This document shows positions 1 through 11,203 of a stretch of 64,000 nt of DNA, piece by piece. The position numbers and the translations under genes were made by a program. The stretch is from Planotetraspora kaengkrachanensis. GTDB lineage: Bacteria; Actinomycetota; Actinomycetes; Streptosporangiales; Streptosporangiaceae. The stretch spans positions 43,334-107,333 of the forward strand of contig NZ_BONV01000044.1 of NCBI RefSeq assembly GCF_016862895.1. The letters run 5' to 3'. How positions within the stretch are numbered: position 1 is the stretch's first letter; every line of letters starts with the position of its first letter. The notes beneath the pieces were generated by a model. That model worked only from the letters and a program-made list of their open reading frames with translations. It was not told where the DNA came from and did no database searches.

Positions 1-438
1 GATCCCCATCTTGGCCAGCTCGTCGTGGCAGATCTGCTTCATCCCGGCGATGTCCAGCGTGCGGAACGGCCCCCTGCGCAGTTCGTTGCCGAGGAAGAAG
101 TTCCGCCAGACCGACATCAGCGGGGCGAGCGCGAGGTCCTGGTAGACGGTGGCGATCCCGCTGGCCTGCGCCGCGCGCGGTGACGGGAAACTGCACTCGA
201 CGCCGTCGAGCGTCATAGTGCCGTCGCTGTGCTCGTGCAGGCCGGAGATGATCTTGATGAGGGTCGACTTGCCCGCCCCGTTGTCGCCGAGCACGCAGGT
301 GACCTCGCCCTGGCGGACCTTGAGGCTGACCCCGCGCAGCGCGTGCACGTTGCCGTAGCTCTTGCCCACGCCGTCGAGGGCGAGGATGGGGGTGTCGGAG
401 GACGCGGCGCCGGGCCGCTCTGCGGTCGCGGAGCTCAT
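1..438 (-). CDS. Sugar ABC transporter ATP-binding protein (partial, N-terminal part)
   Basis: This is the ATPase subunit of a ribose/inositol-type ABC importer. Only the first 146 residues lie in the window and the gene continues past the left edge. The Walker A motif GDNGAGKST is at residues 51-59, and the region leading to the Q-loop (ATVYQDL) follows. The start ATG overlaps the stop of the permease gene (ATGA), so the two are translationally coupled. It is the last visible gene of a long minus-strand inositol operon, so inositol or a related polyol is the likely cargo. That assignment comes from context, not from the ATPase sequence. Confidence 0.9.
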   Translation of the reverse strand, partial: MSSATAERPGAASSDTPILALDGVGKSYGNVHALRGVSLKVRQGEVTCVLGDNGAGKSTLIKIISGLHEHSDGTMTLDGVECSFPSPRAAQASGIATVYQDLALAPLMSVWRNFFLGNELRRGPFRTLDIAGMKQICHDELAKMGI

Positions 439-1490
439 CGTCTGTCCGCCTTCATCTTGACGTACACGTTCACGACGGTGGCGAGCACGAGCATCACCCC
501 GAGGAACGTCTTGAACCAGTCAGGGTTCCAGCCGGCGTAGTTGATGCCGAGCTGGGTCATCCCGAAGATCAGCGCGCCGATCGACGCGCCGACCACCGAG
601 CCGTAACCGCCGGTGAGCAGGCAGCCGCCGATCACCGCGGCGATGATGAAGATGAACTCCTTGCCGACGCCCTCGCCGGACTGCACGGTGTTGAACTGGA
701 AGAGCAGGTGCATGCCGGACAGCCAGGCGCAGAAGCCCACGGCCATGAACAGGCCGATCTTCGTCGCCTTCACCGGCACGCCGACGGCCCGGGCCGCCGC
801 GGCGTCGCCGCCGACCGCGAAGATCCAGTTGCCCGCCCGGGTGCGCAGCAGCACGTGGGCCGCCACGAGGGTGAGCACGATCCAGTAGATGACGGTGATC
901 TTCACGGTGACCGGCCCGAGCGCGAACTCGGAGCCGAAGACCTTCTGCGCGCCGGCGAAGCCGTCCATGTCGCTGATGTCGGCGGAGGCGACGTTGCCGG
1001 TCAGCAGCCGCGTGACCCCGAGGTTGACGCCCTGCAGGATGAAGAAGGTCCCGAGGGTCACGAGGAAGCTCGGCAGGCCGGTCTTGAACAGCAGCCACCC
1101 GTTGAACGCGCCGACGGCCACCGAGACGACGAGGGCCAGGACGACGCCCACCCAGACGTTGAGGCCGAGGTTCCAGGCGATGAGGGAGGCGGACAGGCCG
1201 GAGGTGGTCGCCGCGACGCCGGCGGACAGGTCGAACTCGCCGCCGATCATGAGCAGGGCCACCGGGACGGCCATGATGCCGATGGTGGAGGCGCCGTAGA
1301 GGATCGTGCCGACGTTGGCGACGTTGCGGAAGGGGACCGCCACCGCCATGAAGAGCAGGAAGATCACGATTGCGCCGATGAGCGACCCGACCTCGGGCCG
1401 GCTCAGCAGCCGGGCGGCCAGGGAACGGCTGGCGACCCGGTCGTCCCGGGTCGCCCCCGCCCTGCCCGGCTCCGTTGCCGTAGCAGTCAT
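435..1490 (-). CDS. Sugar ABC transporter permease (RbsC-type)
   Basis: A 351-residue membrane protein with a hydrophilic N-terminus of about 35 residues, followed by roughly eight to ten hydrophobic helices. It belongs to the branched-chain/ribose-type permease family (BPD_transp_2). The segment GEFDLSAG in the first third and the late GGYGSVVGA segment are typical of ribose and inositol permeases. It lies 8 nt downstream of the binding-protein gene and overlaps the ATPase gene by 4 nt, completing a three-gene importer. Substrate is inferred from the surrounding iol genes. Confidence 0.9.
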   Translation of the reverse strand: MTATATEPGRAGATRDDRVASRSLAARLLSRPEVGSLIGAIVIFLLFMAVAVPFRNVANVGTILYGASTIGIMAVPVALLMIGGEFDLSAGVAATTSGLSASLIAWNLGLNVWVGVVLALVVSVAVGAFNGWLLFKTGLPSFLVTLGTFFILQGVNLGVTRLLTGNVASADISDMDGFAGAQKVFGSEFALGPVTVKITVIYWIVLTLVAAHVLLRTRAGNWIFAVGGDAAAARAVGVPVKATKIGLFMAVGFCAWLSGMHLLFQFNTVQSGEGVGKEFIFIIAAVIGGCLLTGGYGSVVGASIGALIFGMTQLGINYAGWNPDWFKTFLGVMLVLATVVNVYVKMKADRR

Positions 1491-1498
1491 TGGTCAGA

Positions 1499-2491
<993 letters not shown>

Positions 2492-2586
2492 CTTGGTTCT
2501 GCCTTTCGTCGTCCGCCACCACGGTGGGGCGGAACTGCGGAACTAGTGGAACTGTTTCGTGGTGATGTGCCTCGTGTCGGAGCAGT

Positions 2587-3479
2587 TCAGCGAAGCGGGC
2601 CGCAGGACCGCAGGTAGGCCAGGGTCCGCTTCGCGATGGGCAGGGGCTGGTCGGCGGGGCACGGGTACATGTCCTGCTCGACGATGGCGAAGATCTCGGC
2701 GTCGAGTTCCGCCAGTGCTTCGAGGATGGGAGGCATCTCGGGCACGCCGAGGGGCGGCTCGCACATGGCTCCCATCCGTACGGCCTCGCCGAAGCCGATG
2801 CCCTTGTCATGGACATCGGCGACGACCCCGGGGTCCACCTGCTTGAGGTGGACGTAGCCGATCCGGTCGGGGTGGTCCCGGATCAGCTTCAAGCTGTCGC
2901 CGCCGCAGTAGGCGATGTGCCCGGTGTCCAGGCACAGGCTCACCAGGGCGGGATCCGTCTCGTGGAGGAACCGCTCGACGTTCTCGTGGGTGTCCACGTG
3001 GGTGTCGGCGTGCGGGTGGAACTGGATCCGCAGGCCGAACTCGTCCCTGATCCGGCGCGCGAGGTGGTTCATCCGCTCGGCGTAGGCCGGCCACTGCTCG
3101 TCGGTGAGCCGCGCGTCCTCGATCGCCTCCCCGGTCTGGGGGTCGCGCCAGAAGTCGGGGATGACCACGAGGTGCTCGGCGCCCATGGCGGCGGTCAGCG
3201 AGGCCGCCGCGGAGACGTCCTTCCACGTGCTGTCCCACGAGTCGGGACGGTGGAGGTGCTCGAAGATCGTGCCCGCGGTCATCGTCAGGCCCCGGCGGCC
3301 GAGTTCGTCGCGCAGCCGGGCGGGGTCGGTCGGCAGATAGCCGTACGGCCCCAGCTCGATGCGCGTGTAGCCGGCCGCGGCGACCTCGTCGAGGAACCGC
3401 TCCCAGGGGGTCTGCCGAGGGTCGTCGGCGTACCAGACGCCCCAGCTGTCCGGTGCGCTGCCGATTCTCGCGGGCCCGC

Positions 3480-3483
<4 letters not shown>
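2587..3483 (-). CDS. Sugar phosphate isomerase/epimerase, inosose-isomerase-like TIM barrel
   Basis: A 298-residue xylose-isomerase-like TIM-barrel protein. Likely metal ligands are seen in HPHADTH, LDTGHIAYCGGD, YVHLKQVD and the late IVEQDMY segments. It begins at an ATG that overlaps the iolD stop (ATGA); a longer upstream reading would run inside iolD and is not used. It is related to IolE but distinct from the second TIM-barrel gene at 8208-9158. It may be an IolI/IolH-type inosose isomerase, or a second dehydratase. The choice between these cannot be made from sequence alone. Confidence 0.8.
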
Positions 3484-5422
<1,939 letters not shown>

Positions 5423-5426
<4 letters not shown>

Positions 5427-6346
5427 CGCAATCCTCCGATCGGAAGCCTGGGGTCGACGTCCTGCTGGGCCCACGAGTCCCGCACCCATCCGTGCGCGGG
5501 GTCGTCGCAGATCAGCCAGGCCCGGGTCGCGCCCGGGCCGGCCATCACGTTGAGGTAGTAGAGGTCGTAGCCAGGAGGCGCCATCGCCGGGCCGTGCCAT
5601 CCGTGCGGCACGAGGACGACGTCGCCGGAGCGGACTTCGGCGAGCACGTCGATGGGCCGCGCGTCCGTGCCGTAGACCCGCTGGTAGCCGACGGGGTCGG
5701 CGCCCTGGGCCGGGCCGCCGGCCGCGGTCCCGACCTCGAAGTAGTAGATCTCCTCGAGCTCGGTCTCGACGCCCTCGCGCTCCTCGTCGTGCTTGTGCGG
5801 CGGGTAGGAGCTCCAGTTGCCTGCCGGGGTGACGACCTCGCAGGCGATGATCGAGTCGGCGTCCAGCACCTGCGGGACGCCGAAGTTGCGCACCTCCCGT
5901 GAGGCCGTCCCGGCTCCCCTGAGCTCGACGGGGACGTCGGAGACGGCCATGTGCCGGAACGGCGGCGGCGTCTCCCGCTTGGCGGCCCTCGCGCCGCACA
6001 GCGCGACCCTCACGCGGTCCGCGCCGGGGTTGCGCAGGGTGAGGCGCGCCCCGCGCGGGACGTAGGCCACGTCGGTAGGACCGGCGAAGACGCCGTCCCG
6101 CCCGGTGAGCCGCGCCTCGTGACGCTCGCCCGCCTGGTCGACCGCCTCGACGTCCATGCCTCCCCGCAGCGGGACGACGAGGATCTCCTCGCCGCCGGTT
6201 TCCGACGTCAGCGCGCCGCCCGGCTCGAGCGTGGCGACGCGCAGGCTCGTGTGCGTCCACCCGGCGACGCCGTCGTCGATCGAGACCTCGAACTCGCCCG
6301 CGGCGGCCGTGCCGAACGGGCGCACCCAGCGTTCGTTGTCGTTCAT
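5423..6346 (-). CDS. iolB: 5-deoxy-glucuronate isomerase
   Basis: A 307-residue bicupin that converts 5-deoxy-glucuronate to 2-deoxy-5-keto-D-gluconate. The metal-binding cupin motif is clear: PPHKHDEER followed by ELEEIYYFEV, with a later histidine in VPHGWHGPAMAP. The length fits the family. Its ATG overlaps the stop of the aldolase-like gene upstream, and its stop overlaps the iolD start, so it sits in the middle of a chain of ATGA-coupled genes. Confidence 0.94.
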
Positions 6347-7242
6347 GACCGGGTCCCGTGCACGAGACCCGCGGCGATGTCGACCGCCGCGGCCACGTCG
6401 CCGTCCGGGGGGAACAGCAGCGCCCGCCCCACGACCAGACCGCGCACGGCGGGCAGGTCGAGGGCGCGGCCCCACGCGGCGTACGTCTCGTCGGGGTGCC
6501 CGCTCGGGTCCCCGCCGAGGAGGAGGGTCGGCAGCGTGGTCGCGTCCATGACCCGCTCGAGCTCGTCGACCACCGGCAGCTTCAGCCAGGTGTGCCTGCT
6601 GGTCGCGCCGAGGCCCGCCGCGATGTGGATCGAGGTGATGGTCGAGTCGGGGTCGAGCAGGTTCCGCACGCGCCCGTCCTGCCGGACGGACAGGAACGGC
6701 TCGACCATCGCCATCACGCCCTGCTCGGCCAGTTGGGTGACCGCGCGGGCGCTCGCCTCGAGCGTCGCGACCGTGCCGGGGTCGCCGTAGCAGATCCGGG
6801 TCAGCATCTTGCCGCCGTCGAGGCCGCTGGCCGCGATCTCCCCGGCGGTGTAGGCGGTGAACCGGTCGTCGAACTCGAAGGCCGATCCCTGCAGCCCGCC
6901 CCGGTTCATCGACCCGATGGCGACCTTGCCCTCCAGCGCGCCCATCAGCAGCAGGTCGTCGAGCACGTCCGGCGTACCGAGCACGCCGTCCACGCCCGGG
7001 CGGGCCAGCGCGGTGGAGAGGCGCTCGAGCAGGTTGCTGCGCGAGGCCATCGCCCCGCGGTCGTCGCGGACGCCGAGGGCGCCGCGCGCCGGATGGTCGG
7101 CGGCCACGATGAGCAGCCGGCCGTCCTCGCCCACGAGTTCACGCCGGCTTCTGGCGGCCCACCCCTGGGCGATCCGCCCGGGTTCGCGCACCCGGATCTC
7201 GGTCAAATCGGCGATGCCCGCACGGCTCGACGTGGTGGTCAT
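6343..7242 (-). CDS. Class I aldolase-like (beta/alpha)8 protein, Cgl0159-like
   Basis: A 299-residue TIM-barrel protein with LIVAADHPARGALG near residue 45 and the later LPVVDELERVM and LLGGDPSG segments. It resembles the aldolase-fold proteins encoded inside actinobacterial inositol clusters. By position it probably cleaves 2-deoxy-5-keto-gluconate 6-phosphate, the role of IolJ in Bacillus, since no other aldolase is in the operon. That role is inferred. Start and stop both overlap neighbours by 4 nt (iolC upstream, iolB downstream). Confidence 0.75.
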   Translation of the reverse strand: MTTTSSRAGIADLTEIRVREPGRIAQGWAARSRRELVGEDGRLLIVAADHPARGALGVRDDRGAMASRSNLLERLSTALARPGVDGVLGTPDVLDDLLLMGALEGKVAIGSMNRGGLQGSAFEFDDRFTAYTAGEIAASGLDGGKMLTRICYGDPGTVATLEASARAVTQLAEQGVMAMVEPFLSVRQDGRVRNLLDPDSTITSIHIAAGLGATSRHTWLKLPVVDELERVMDATTLPTLLLGGDPSGHPDETYAAWGRALDLPAVRGLVVGRALLFPPDGDVAAAVDIAAGLVHGTRS

Positions 7243-8204
7243 CGTCCCCCCTCCTGTCCCTGGCCGGCGAGGACGGCCTCGACCTCGGCCTCGTACGGCA
7301 TCGCGCTTGAGCACTCGAGCTTCGAGGCGACGATGGCGCCGGCCACGTTGGCGAACTGCAGGATGCGACGCAGGTCCCACCCGCCCAGCAGCCCGTGGAC
7401 GAGCGCGCCGCCGAAGGCGTCCCCGGCGCCGAGGCCGTTGACGACCGTGACGGGGAAGGGGGGGACCTCCACGCGCTCGTCTGCGGTGGCGGCGAGGACC
7501 CCCTTGGGGCCCTGCTTGACGATCGCGAGTTCGACCCCGCGTTCCAGCAGGGCGTCCGCCGCGCGCTGCGGCTCGCTCTCGCCGACGGCGACCTCGCATT
7601 CCTCGCGGTTGCCCACCGCCACGGTCACGTTGTCCAGCGCCCGGGCGACCTGGGCGGAGGCCTCGGCGCGGTCCGGCCAGAACATCGGCCGGTAGTCGAG
7701 GTCGAGGACGGTGTGCGACCGCCGTCCGCGAGCCTCCCAGGCGGCGAAGTGCGCGGCGCGCGACGGCTCCTGCGACAGGCCGGTCACGGTGGCCCAGTAG
7801 ACCGAGGCGTCACGGATCGCGTCGAGCGGGAGCTCAGCCGCCTCGATCATCAGGTCGGGGGCGGTGGGATAACGGTAGAAGTACAGCGGGAAGTCGTCCG
7901 GGGGGAAGATCTCGCAGAAGGTCACCGGAGTCGGCGGCCCTTCGACCTCCGTGACGAACGAGTCGTCGACGCCGAAGTCACGCAGCGCCCGGTGCACGTA
8001 CCGGCCGAAGGGGTCCCGGCCGGTACGCGTGATGATCGCGGACCGGCGTCCGTACCGGGCCGCGGCCACGGACACGTTGGTCGCGCTGCCGCCGAGGAAC
8101 TTCCCGAAGCGTTCGACGTCCTCGAGGCCGACGCCGGAGTCGAGGGGGTAGATGTCCACCCCGACCCGGCCCATGGCCACGAGATCGTATGCCGCTGGGG
8201 CCAT
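7239..8204 (-). CDS. iolC: 5-dehydro-2-deoxygluconokinase (PfkB family)
   Basis: A 321-residue ribokinase-family kinase that phosphorylates 2-deoxy-5-keto-D-gluconate at position 6. The N-terminal sugar-binding signature GKFLGGSATNVSVAAARYG and the C-terminal catalytic/anion-hole motif NGLGAGDAFGGA are both intact. It lies 3 nt downstream of the iolE-like gene and overlaps the aldolase-like gene by 4 nt. The IolC assignment rests on the family and on its place among iolE, iolB and iolD. Confidence 0.93.
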   Translation of the reverse strand: MAPAAYDLVAMGRVGVDIYPLDSGVGLEDVERFGKFLGGSATNVSVAAARYGRRSAIITRTGRDPFGRYVHRALRDFGVDDSFVTEVEGPPTPVTFCEIFPPDDFPLYFYRYPTAPDLMIEAAELPLDAIRDASVYWATVTGLSQEPSRAAHFAAWEARGRRSHTVLDLDYRPMFWPDRAEASAQVARALDNVTVAVGNREECEVAVGESEPQRAADALLERGVELAIVKQGPKGVLAATADERVEVPPFPVTVVNGLGAGDAFGGALVHGLLGGWDLRRILQFANVAGAIVASKLECSSAMPYEAEVEAVLAGQGQEGGR

Positions 8205-8207
8205 CGG

Positions 8208-9158
8208 TCATTCCTCCGCTGCGGTCCGGTCGCCGGCCACGGAGAGCAGGTGCGCGATGCTCGCCCGCACGTCAGCCACCGGATCCGGTCCCTCGCCCCC
8301 GCCGGCCGGAGCGCCCGCGAGGATGGTGTCCTGCTCGAGGACGTACCACCCTGCATACCCACTGCCTTCGAGCGCGGAGACGATCGCCCGGATGTCGACG
8401 TCGCCCTCGCCGAGCGGGACGTACATGCCGCCGGCCACGGCGTCGGTGTAGGTCACCTCGCCGGACTGCACGCGCTTGGCCCAGTCGACCCGGACGTCCT
8501 TCAGGTGCGTGTGGACGATCCGCTCGGGGTTGCGCTGGGCGATGGCGACGGGGTCGCCGCCGCCGATGAGCAGGTGCCCGGTGTCGAGGCACAGGCCGAC
8601 GCGGCTGCCGGCGAGCACCCGCTCGGTCTCCTCGCCGCTCTCGATCATCGTGCCGACGTGCGGGTGCAGGGTGGCCACGAGCCCGTGGGCGGCGGCGGCG
8701 TCGGTGATGCGGTCGAGGTTGCCCAGCAGGGTCGCCCAGCCCGCGTCGTCCAGGACCGGGCGGTCGTCGTAGCCGTCCTGGCCGGTGGCGGCGGCGATGA
8801 CGACGGTGGAGGCCTGGGCGGCGACCAGCCCCTCCATCGCGCGCTCGACCTCGGGGAGGGGGTCGTGGCCCGGGTCGTGCAGGATGACCGGCACGAACTG
8901 CCCGACCGCCTTCAGCCCGTACCCGGCCAGGGTCTCCGCCTTGGCCTGCGGCTCGTCGGGCAGGAAGCCGTCGGGGCCGAACTCGGTGGCGCTCAGGCCG
9001 AGTTCGCGCATCTGGCGCAGCACGGTGTCAGGCTCGAGCTGGTACCCCCATCCGGGGACCTCGCAGACGCCCCAGGAGATGGGCGCTCCGGCGACGCGGT
9101 CGGCCACAGGACGGCGGTCGCCCGACGAAGGGGTGCTCGCGGTGCTCACAGTGGTCAT
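8208..9158 (-). CDS. iolE: Inosose dehydratase-like protein
   Basis: A 316-residue TIM-barrel protein. The opening APISWGVCEVPGWGYQL is characteristic of IolE-type inosose dehydratases. Metal ligands are expected in LHPHVGT, CLDTGHLLIGGGD, HTHLKDV and VLEQDTIL. It would dehydrate scyllo-inosose to the diketone that IolD hydrolyses. It lies 4 nt downstream of iolG and 3 nt upstream of iolC. The paralogous barrel at 2587-3483 is a rival for this role, but this one is closer to the canonical motif. Confidence 0.87.
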   Translation of the reverse strand: MTTVSTASTPSSGDRRPVADRVAGAPISWGVCEVPGWGYQLEPDTVLRQMRELGLSATEFGPDGFLPDEPQAKAETLAGYGLKAVGQFVPVILHDPGHDPLPEVERAMEGLVAAQASTVVIAAATGQDGYDDRPVLDDAGWATLLGNLDRITDAAAAHGLVATLHPHVGTMIESGEETERVLAGSRVGLCLDTGHLLIGGGDPVAIAQRNPERIVHTHLKDVRVDWAKRVQSGEVTYTDAVAGGMYVPLGEGDVDIRAIVSALEGSGYAGWYVLEQDTILAGAPAGGGEGPDPVADVRASIAHLLSVAGDRTAAEE

Positions 9159-9162
9159 GTCC

Positions 9163-10167
9163 TCAGATCCCCTTGATCTCGGAAAGGGCGACGGGCCTGC
9201 GCTCCGCGCGGGAGCGCTCGCACGCCTCGGCGATGCGGAAGGCCTCGAGCGCGTCGCGCACGGTGCACGGCGACGTGCGCTCACCCCGTGCTACCTCCGC
9301 GAAGGCCGTGAGCTCGGCCTGGTACGCCGGGAGGAAGCGCTCCATGAACGACCACTTCTGGGGACCCCTCGGGAAGTCGACGCCCTCCTCGGCGGAGCGC
9401 ATCGCCAGCGAGTGGTCCAGCCCGACGGCGATCGTGCCCTTCTCGCCGTGTACCTCCATGCGGACGTCATGACCGGCGCCGTTGTAGCGGGTCGAGGAGA
9501 CCAGGACGATCGTGCCGTCGTCGAGCGTCAGCAGCGCCCCGGCGGTGTCGACGTCGCCGGCCGCGGCGAAGAAGTCGGCGCCCTTGTTGGCTCCCGTCGC
9601 GTAGGCGGAGACCACCTCACGCCCGGACACGAACCTGAGGATGTCGAAGTCGTGCACGTTGCAGTCGCGGAAGATGCCGCCGGAGGTCGGGATGTAGGAC
9701 GCGTGCGGCGGAGCCTGGTCGTGGGTGTTGGCCCGGATGGTATGGACGAATCCGAGCTCTCCGGACTCGACCGCCGCCCGCGCCCGCCGGTACCCGGCGT
9801 CGAACCGCCGCTGGAAGCCCACGTGCACCGGCACGCCGGTGGAGGCGACCAGTTCGGCCAGGCCGATGGTCTCGTCGAGGGTGGACGCCACCGGCTTCTC
9901 GCAGAAGGTGGGCACGCCCGCGGCGATGCCCTGACGCAGGAGCGGCGCGTGGGCGGGGGTCGCCGTGGTGATCACGAAGCCGTCGACTCCCGACGCCAGC
10001 AGCGTCTCGGTGTCCGGCGCGACCTGCGCCCCGAGCTCGTCGGCGACGGTCTTGGCCGCCCCGAGGTCGGCGTCCGTCACGACGAGCTCGTCGACGAAGT
10101 CGAGAGCCGCCAAGGTCTTGGCATGGAAGGCGCCTATCCGTCCGACGCCCGCTAGCCCGATGCGCAT
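9163..10167 (-). CDS. iolG: Inositol 2-dehydrogenase (Gfo/Idh/MocA family)
   Basis: A 334-residue NAD-dependent dehydrogenase, the first enzyme of inositol catabolism, oxidising myo-inositol to scyllo-inosose. The Rossmann motif GLAGVGRIGAFHA is at the N-terminus, the catalytic lysine lies in CEKPVAS, and the FRDCNVHDFDILRF segment matches the inositol/sugar dehydrogenase active site. The start MRIGLAG (ATG at 10167) is preferred over an upstream extension that has no family similarity. It is the first gene of the operon, about 100 nt from the divergent promoter region. Confidence 0.92.
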   Translation of the reverse strand: MRIGLAGVGRIGAFHAKTLAALDFVDELVVTDADLGAAKTVADELGAQVAPDTETLLASGVDGFVITTATPAHAPLLRQGIAAGVPTFCEKPVASTLDETIGLAELVASTGVPVHVGFQRRFDAGYRRARAAVESGELGFVHTIRANTHDQAPPHASYIPTSGGIFRDCNVHDFDILRFVSGREVVSAYATGANKGADFFAAAGDVDTAGALLTLDDGTIVLVSSTRYNGAGHDVRMEVHGEKGTIAVGLDHSLAMRSAEEGVDFPRGPQKWSFMERFLPAYQAELTAFAEVARGERTSPCTVRDALEAFRIAEACERSRAERRPVALSEIKGI

Positions 10168-10266
10168 CGTGATCCCCGTTTCGATCTGTTCGTCCTGTCG
10201 CCGGCCGCCGTGGCACGAGGCCCGGTTCTGCAGCCGACGATGGGGGGTAGCGTGCCTGGAAACCAA

Positions 10267-10294
10267 ATGTCACGTCAAGACTTTGTACTGACAT
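10267..10294. promoter_or_regulatory. Candidate operator between iolG and gntR
   Basis: An inverted repeat ATGTCA-N16-TGACAT spans the shared promoter region. Its right half contains TGTACTGACA (10284-10293), one mismatch away from the KGWCHTRACA motif recalled for the GntR-type IolR of Corynebacterium glutamicum. A minus-strand TTGACG (10278-10273) within the repeat could be the -35 of the iol operon, so binding would block it. No convincing -10 is visible for the minus strand. Confidence 0.5.
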
Positions 10295-10325
10295 ATTCTC
10301 GTAACGTCGTTCTCACACACCGGGG

Positions 10326-10340
10326 TACACTCGCCGCGTG
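10326..10340 (+). promoter_or_regulatory. -10 element of a leaderless gntR transcript
   Basis: TACACT at 10326-10331 lies 6 nt before the GTG start codon at 10338. That is the distance at which transcription would begin on the start codon itself, and no Shine-Dalgarno sequence precedes the GTG. Leaderless messages of this type are common in actinomycetes. Confidence 0.45.
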
Positions 10341-11075
10341 GCAATACAAGTGGGCGTCTCGATCGACCGCTCTTCCCCCGTGCCCCTCTACCACCAGCTC
10401 GCGGAGCAGCTCAGCACCGCGATCGCGAGCGGCACGCTGCAGCCAGGCGATCCCTTCGAGAACGAGATCGCCCTCGCCGAGCGCCTGAACCTGTCCCGGC
10501 CGACGGTACGCCGGGCCATCCAGGAGCTGGTCAACCAGGGACTGCTGCTGCGCCGGCGCGGGCTCGGCACCACGGTCGCCAACCGCAAGGTGCACAGGCG
10601 CGCCGAGCTCACCAGCCTCTACGACGATCTCAAGCGTGACGGCGGCAGGCCCGCCACCACCGTCCTCAGGCACGAAATCGTGCGGGACGAGCGCGTCGCC
10701 ACAGCGCTCGACCTGCCCGCCGACGCCGAACTGCTCGCGATCGTCCGGCTGCGGCTGTCCGACGAGCGCCCCCTGGCCATCCTCCACAACTGGCTGCCGC
10801 CGGTGTTCAACGACATCGCCCGCGAGGACCTCGAGGGGGCGGGCCTGTACGCCGTGATGCGGGACCGCGGCGTGCGCCCGGTCGTCGCGCACCAGACGAT
10901 CGGGGCGCGCACGCCGACCGCCGCCGAGCGGCGCCACCTCGGGCTGAAGCCCTCGGAGCCCGTCCTCACGATGACGCGCGTCGCCTTCGACGCGGTGGGC
11001 AACGCGGTGGAGTACGGCGACCACTGCTACCGGGCGCAGGACTACAGCATCGAGGTCATGGTCGACGAACGATGA
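10338..11075 (+). CDS. GntR-family regulator with UTRA ligand domain
   Basis: A 245-residue HutC-type regulator. The winged helix-turn-helix is at about residues 10-75 (PLYHQLAEQL, ALAERLNLSRPTVRRAIQELV), followed by a UTRA effector domain ending in YGDHCYRAQDYSIEV. It starts at GTG without a ribosome binding site. It is divergent from the inositol operon across a 170-nt gap with an inverted repeat, so it is most likely the local inositol-responsive repressor, comparable to C. glutamicum IolR. The ligand is inferred. Confidence 0.88.
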   Translation: MAIQVGVSIDRSSPVPLYHQLAEQLSTAIASGTLQPGDPFENEIALAERLNLSRPTVRRAIQELVNQGLLLRRRGLGTTVANRKVHRRAELTSLYDDLKRDGGRPATTVLRHEIVRDERVATALDLPADAELLAIVRLRLSDERPLAILHNWLPPVFNDIAREDLEGAGLYAVMRDRGVRPVVAHQTIGARTPTAAERRHLGLKPSEPVLTMTRVAFDAVGNAVEYGDHCYRAQDYSIEVMVDER

Positions 11076-11076
11076 G

Positions 11077-11120
11077 GCCGCCGCCGGTCCGCTCCCGTGA
11101 CCGGCCGTCGGCGGCGTTTT
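11077..11120 (+). terminator. Intrinsic terminator of gntR
   Basis: Immediately after the gntR stop, a long hairpin forms from GCCGCCG (11077-11083) and CGGCGGC (11109-11115). Inner arms CCGGTC and GACCGG extend it, and TTTT follows. The U-tract and position make termination likely. Confidence 0.7.
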
Positions 11121-11203
11121 CGCGTCCGATTTGATACCTGCCCAGGCGGACAGGCCGGACTATTCTTCAAGGGCTTCAGCCGAAGATCTCCCTTGGAGCT
11201 GGC

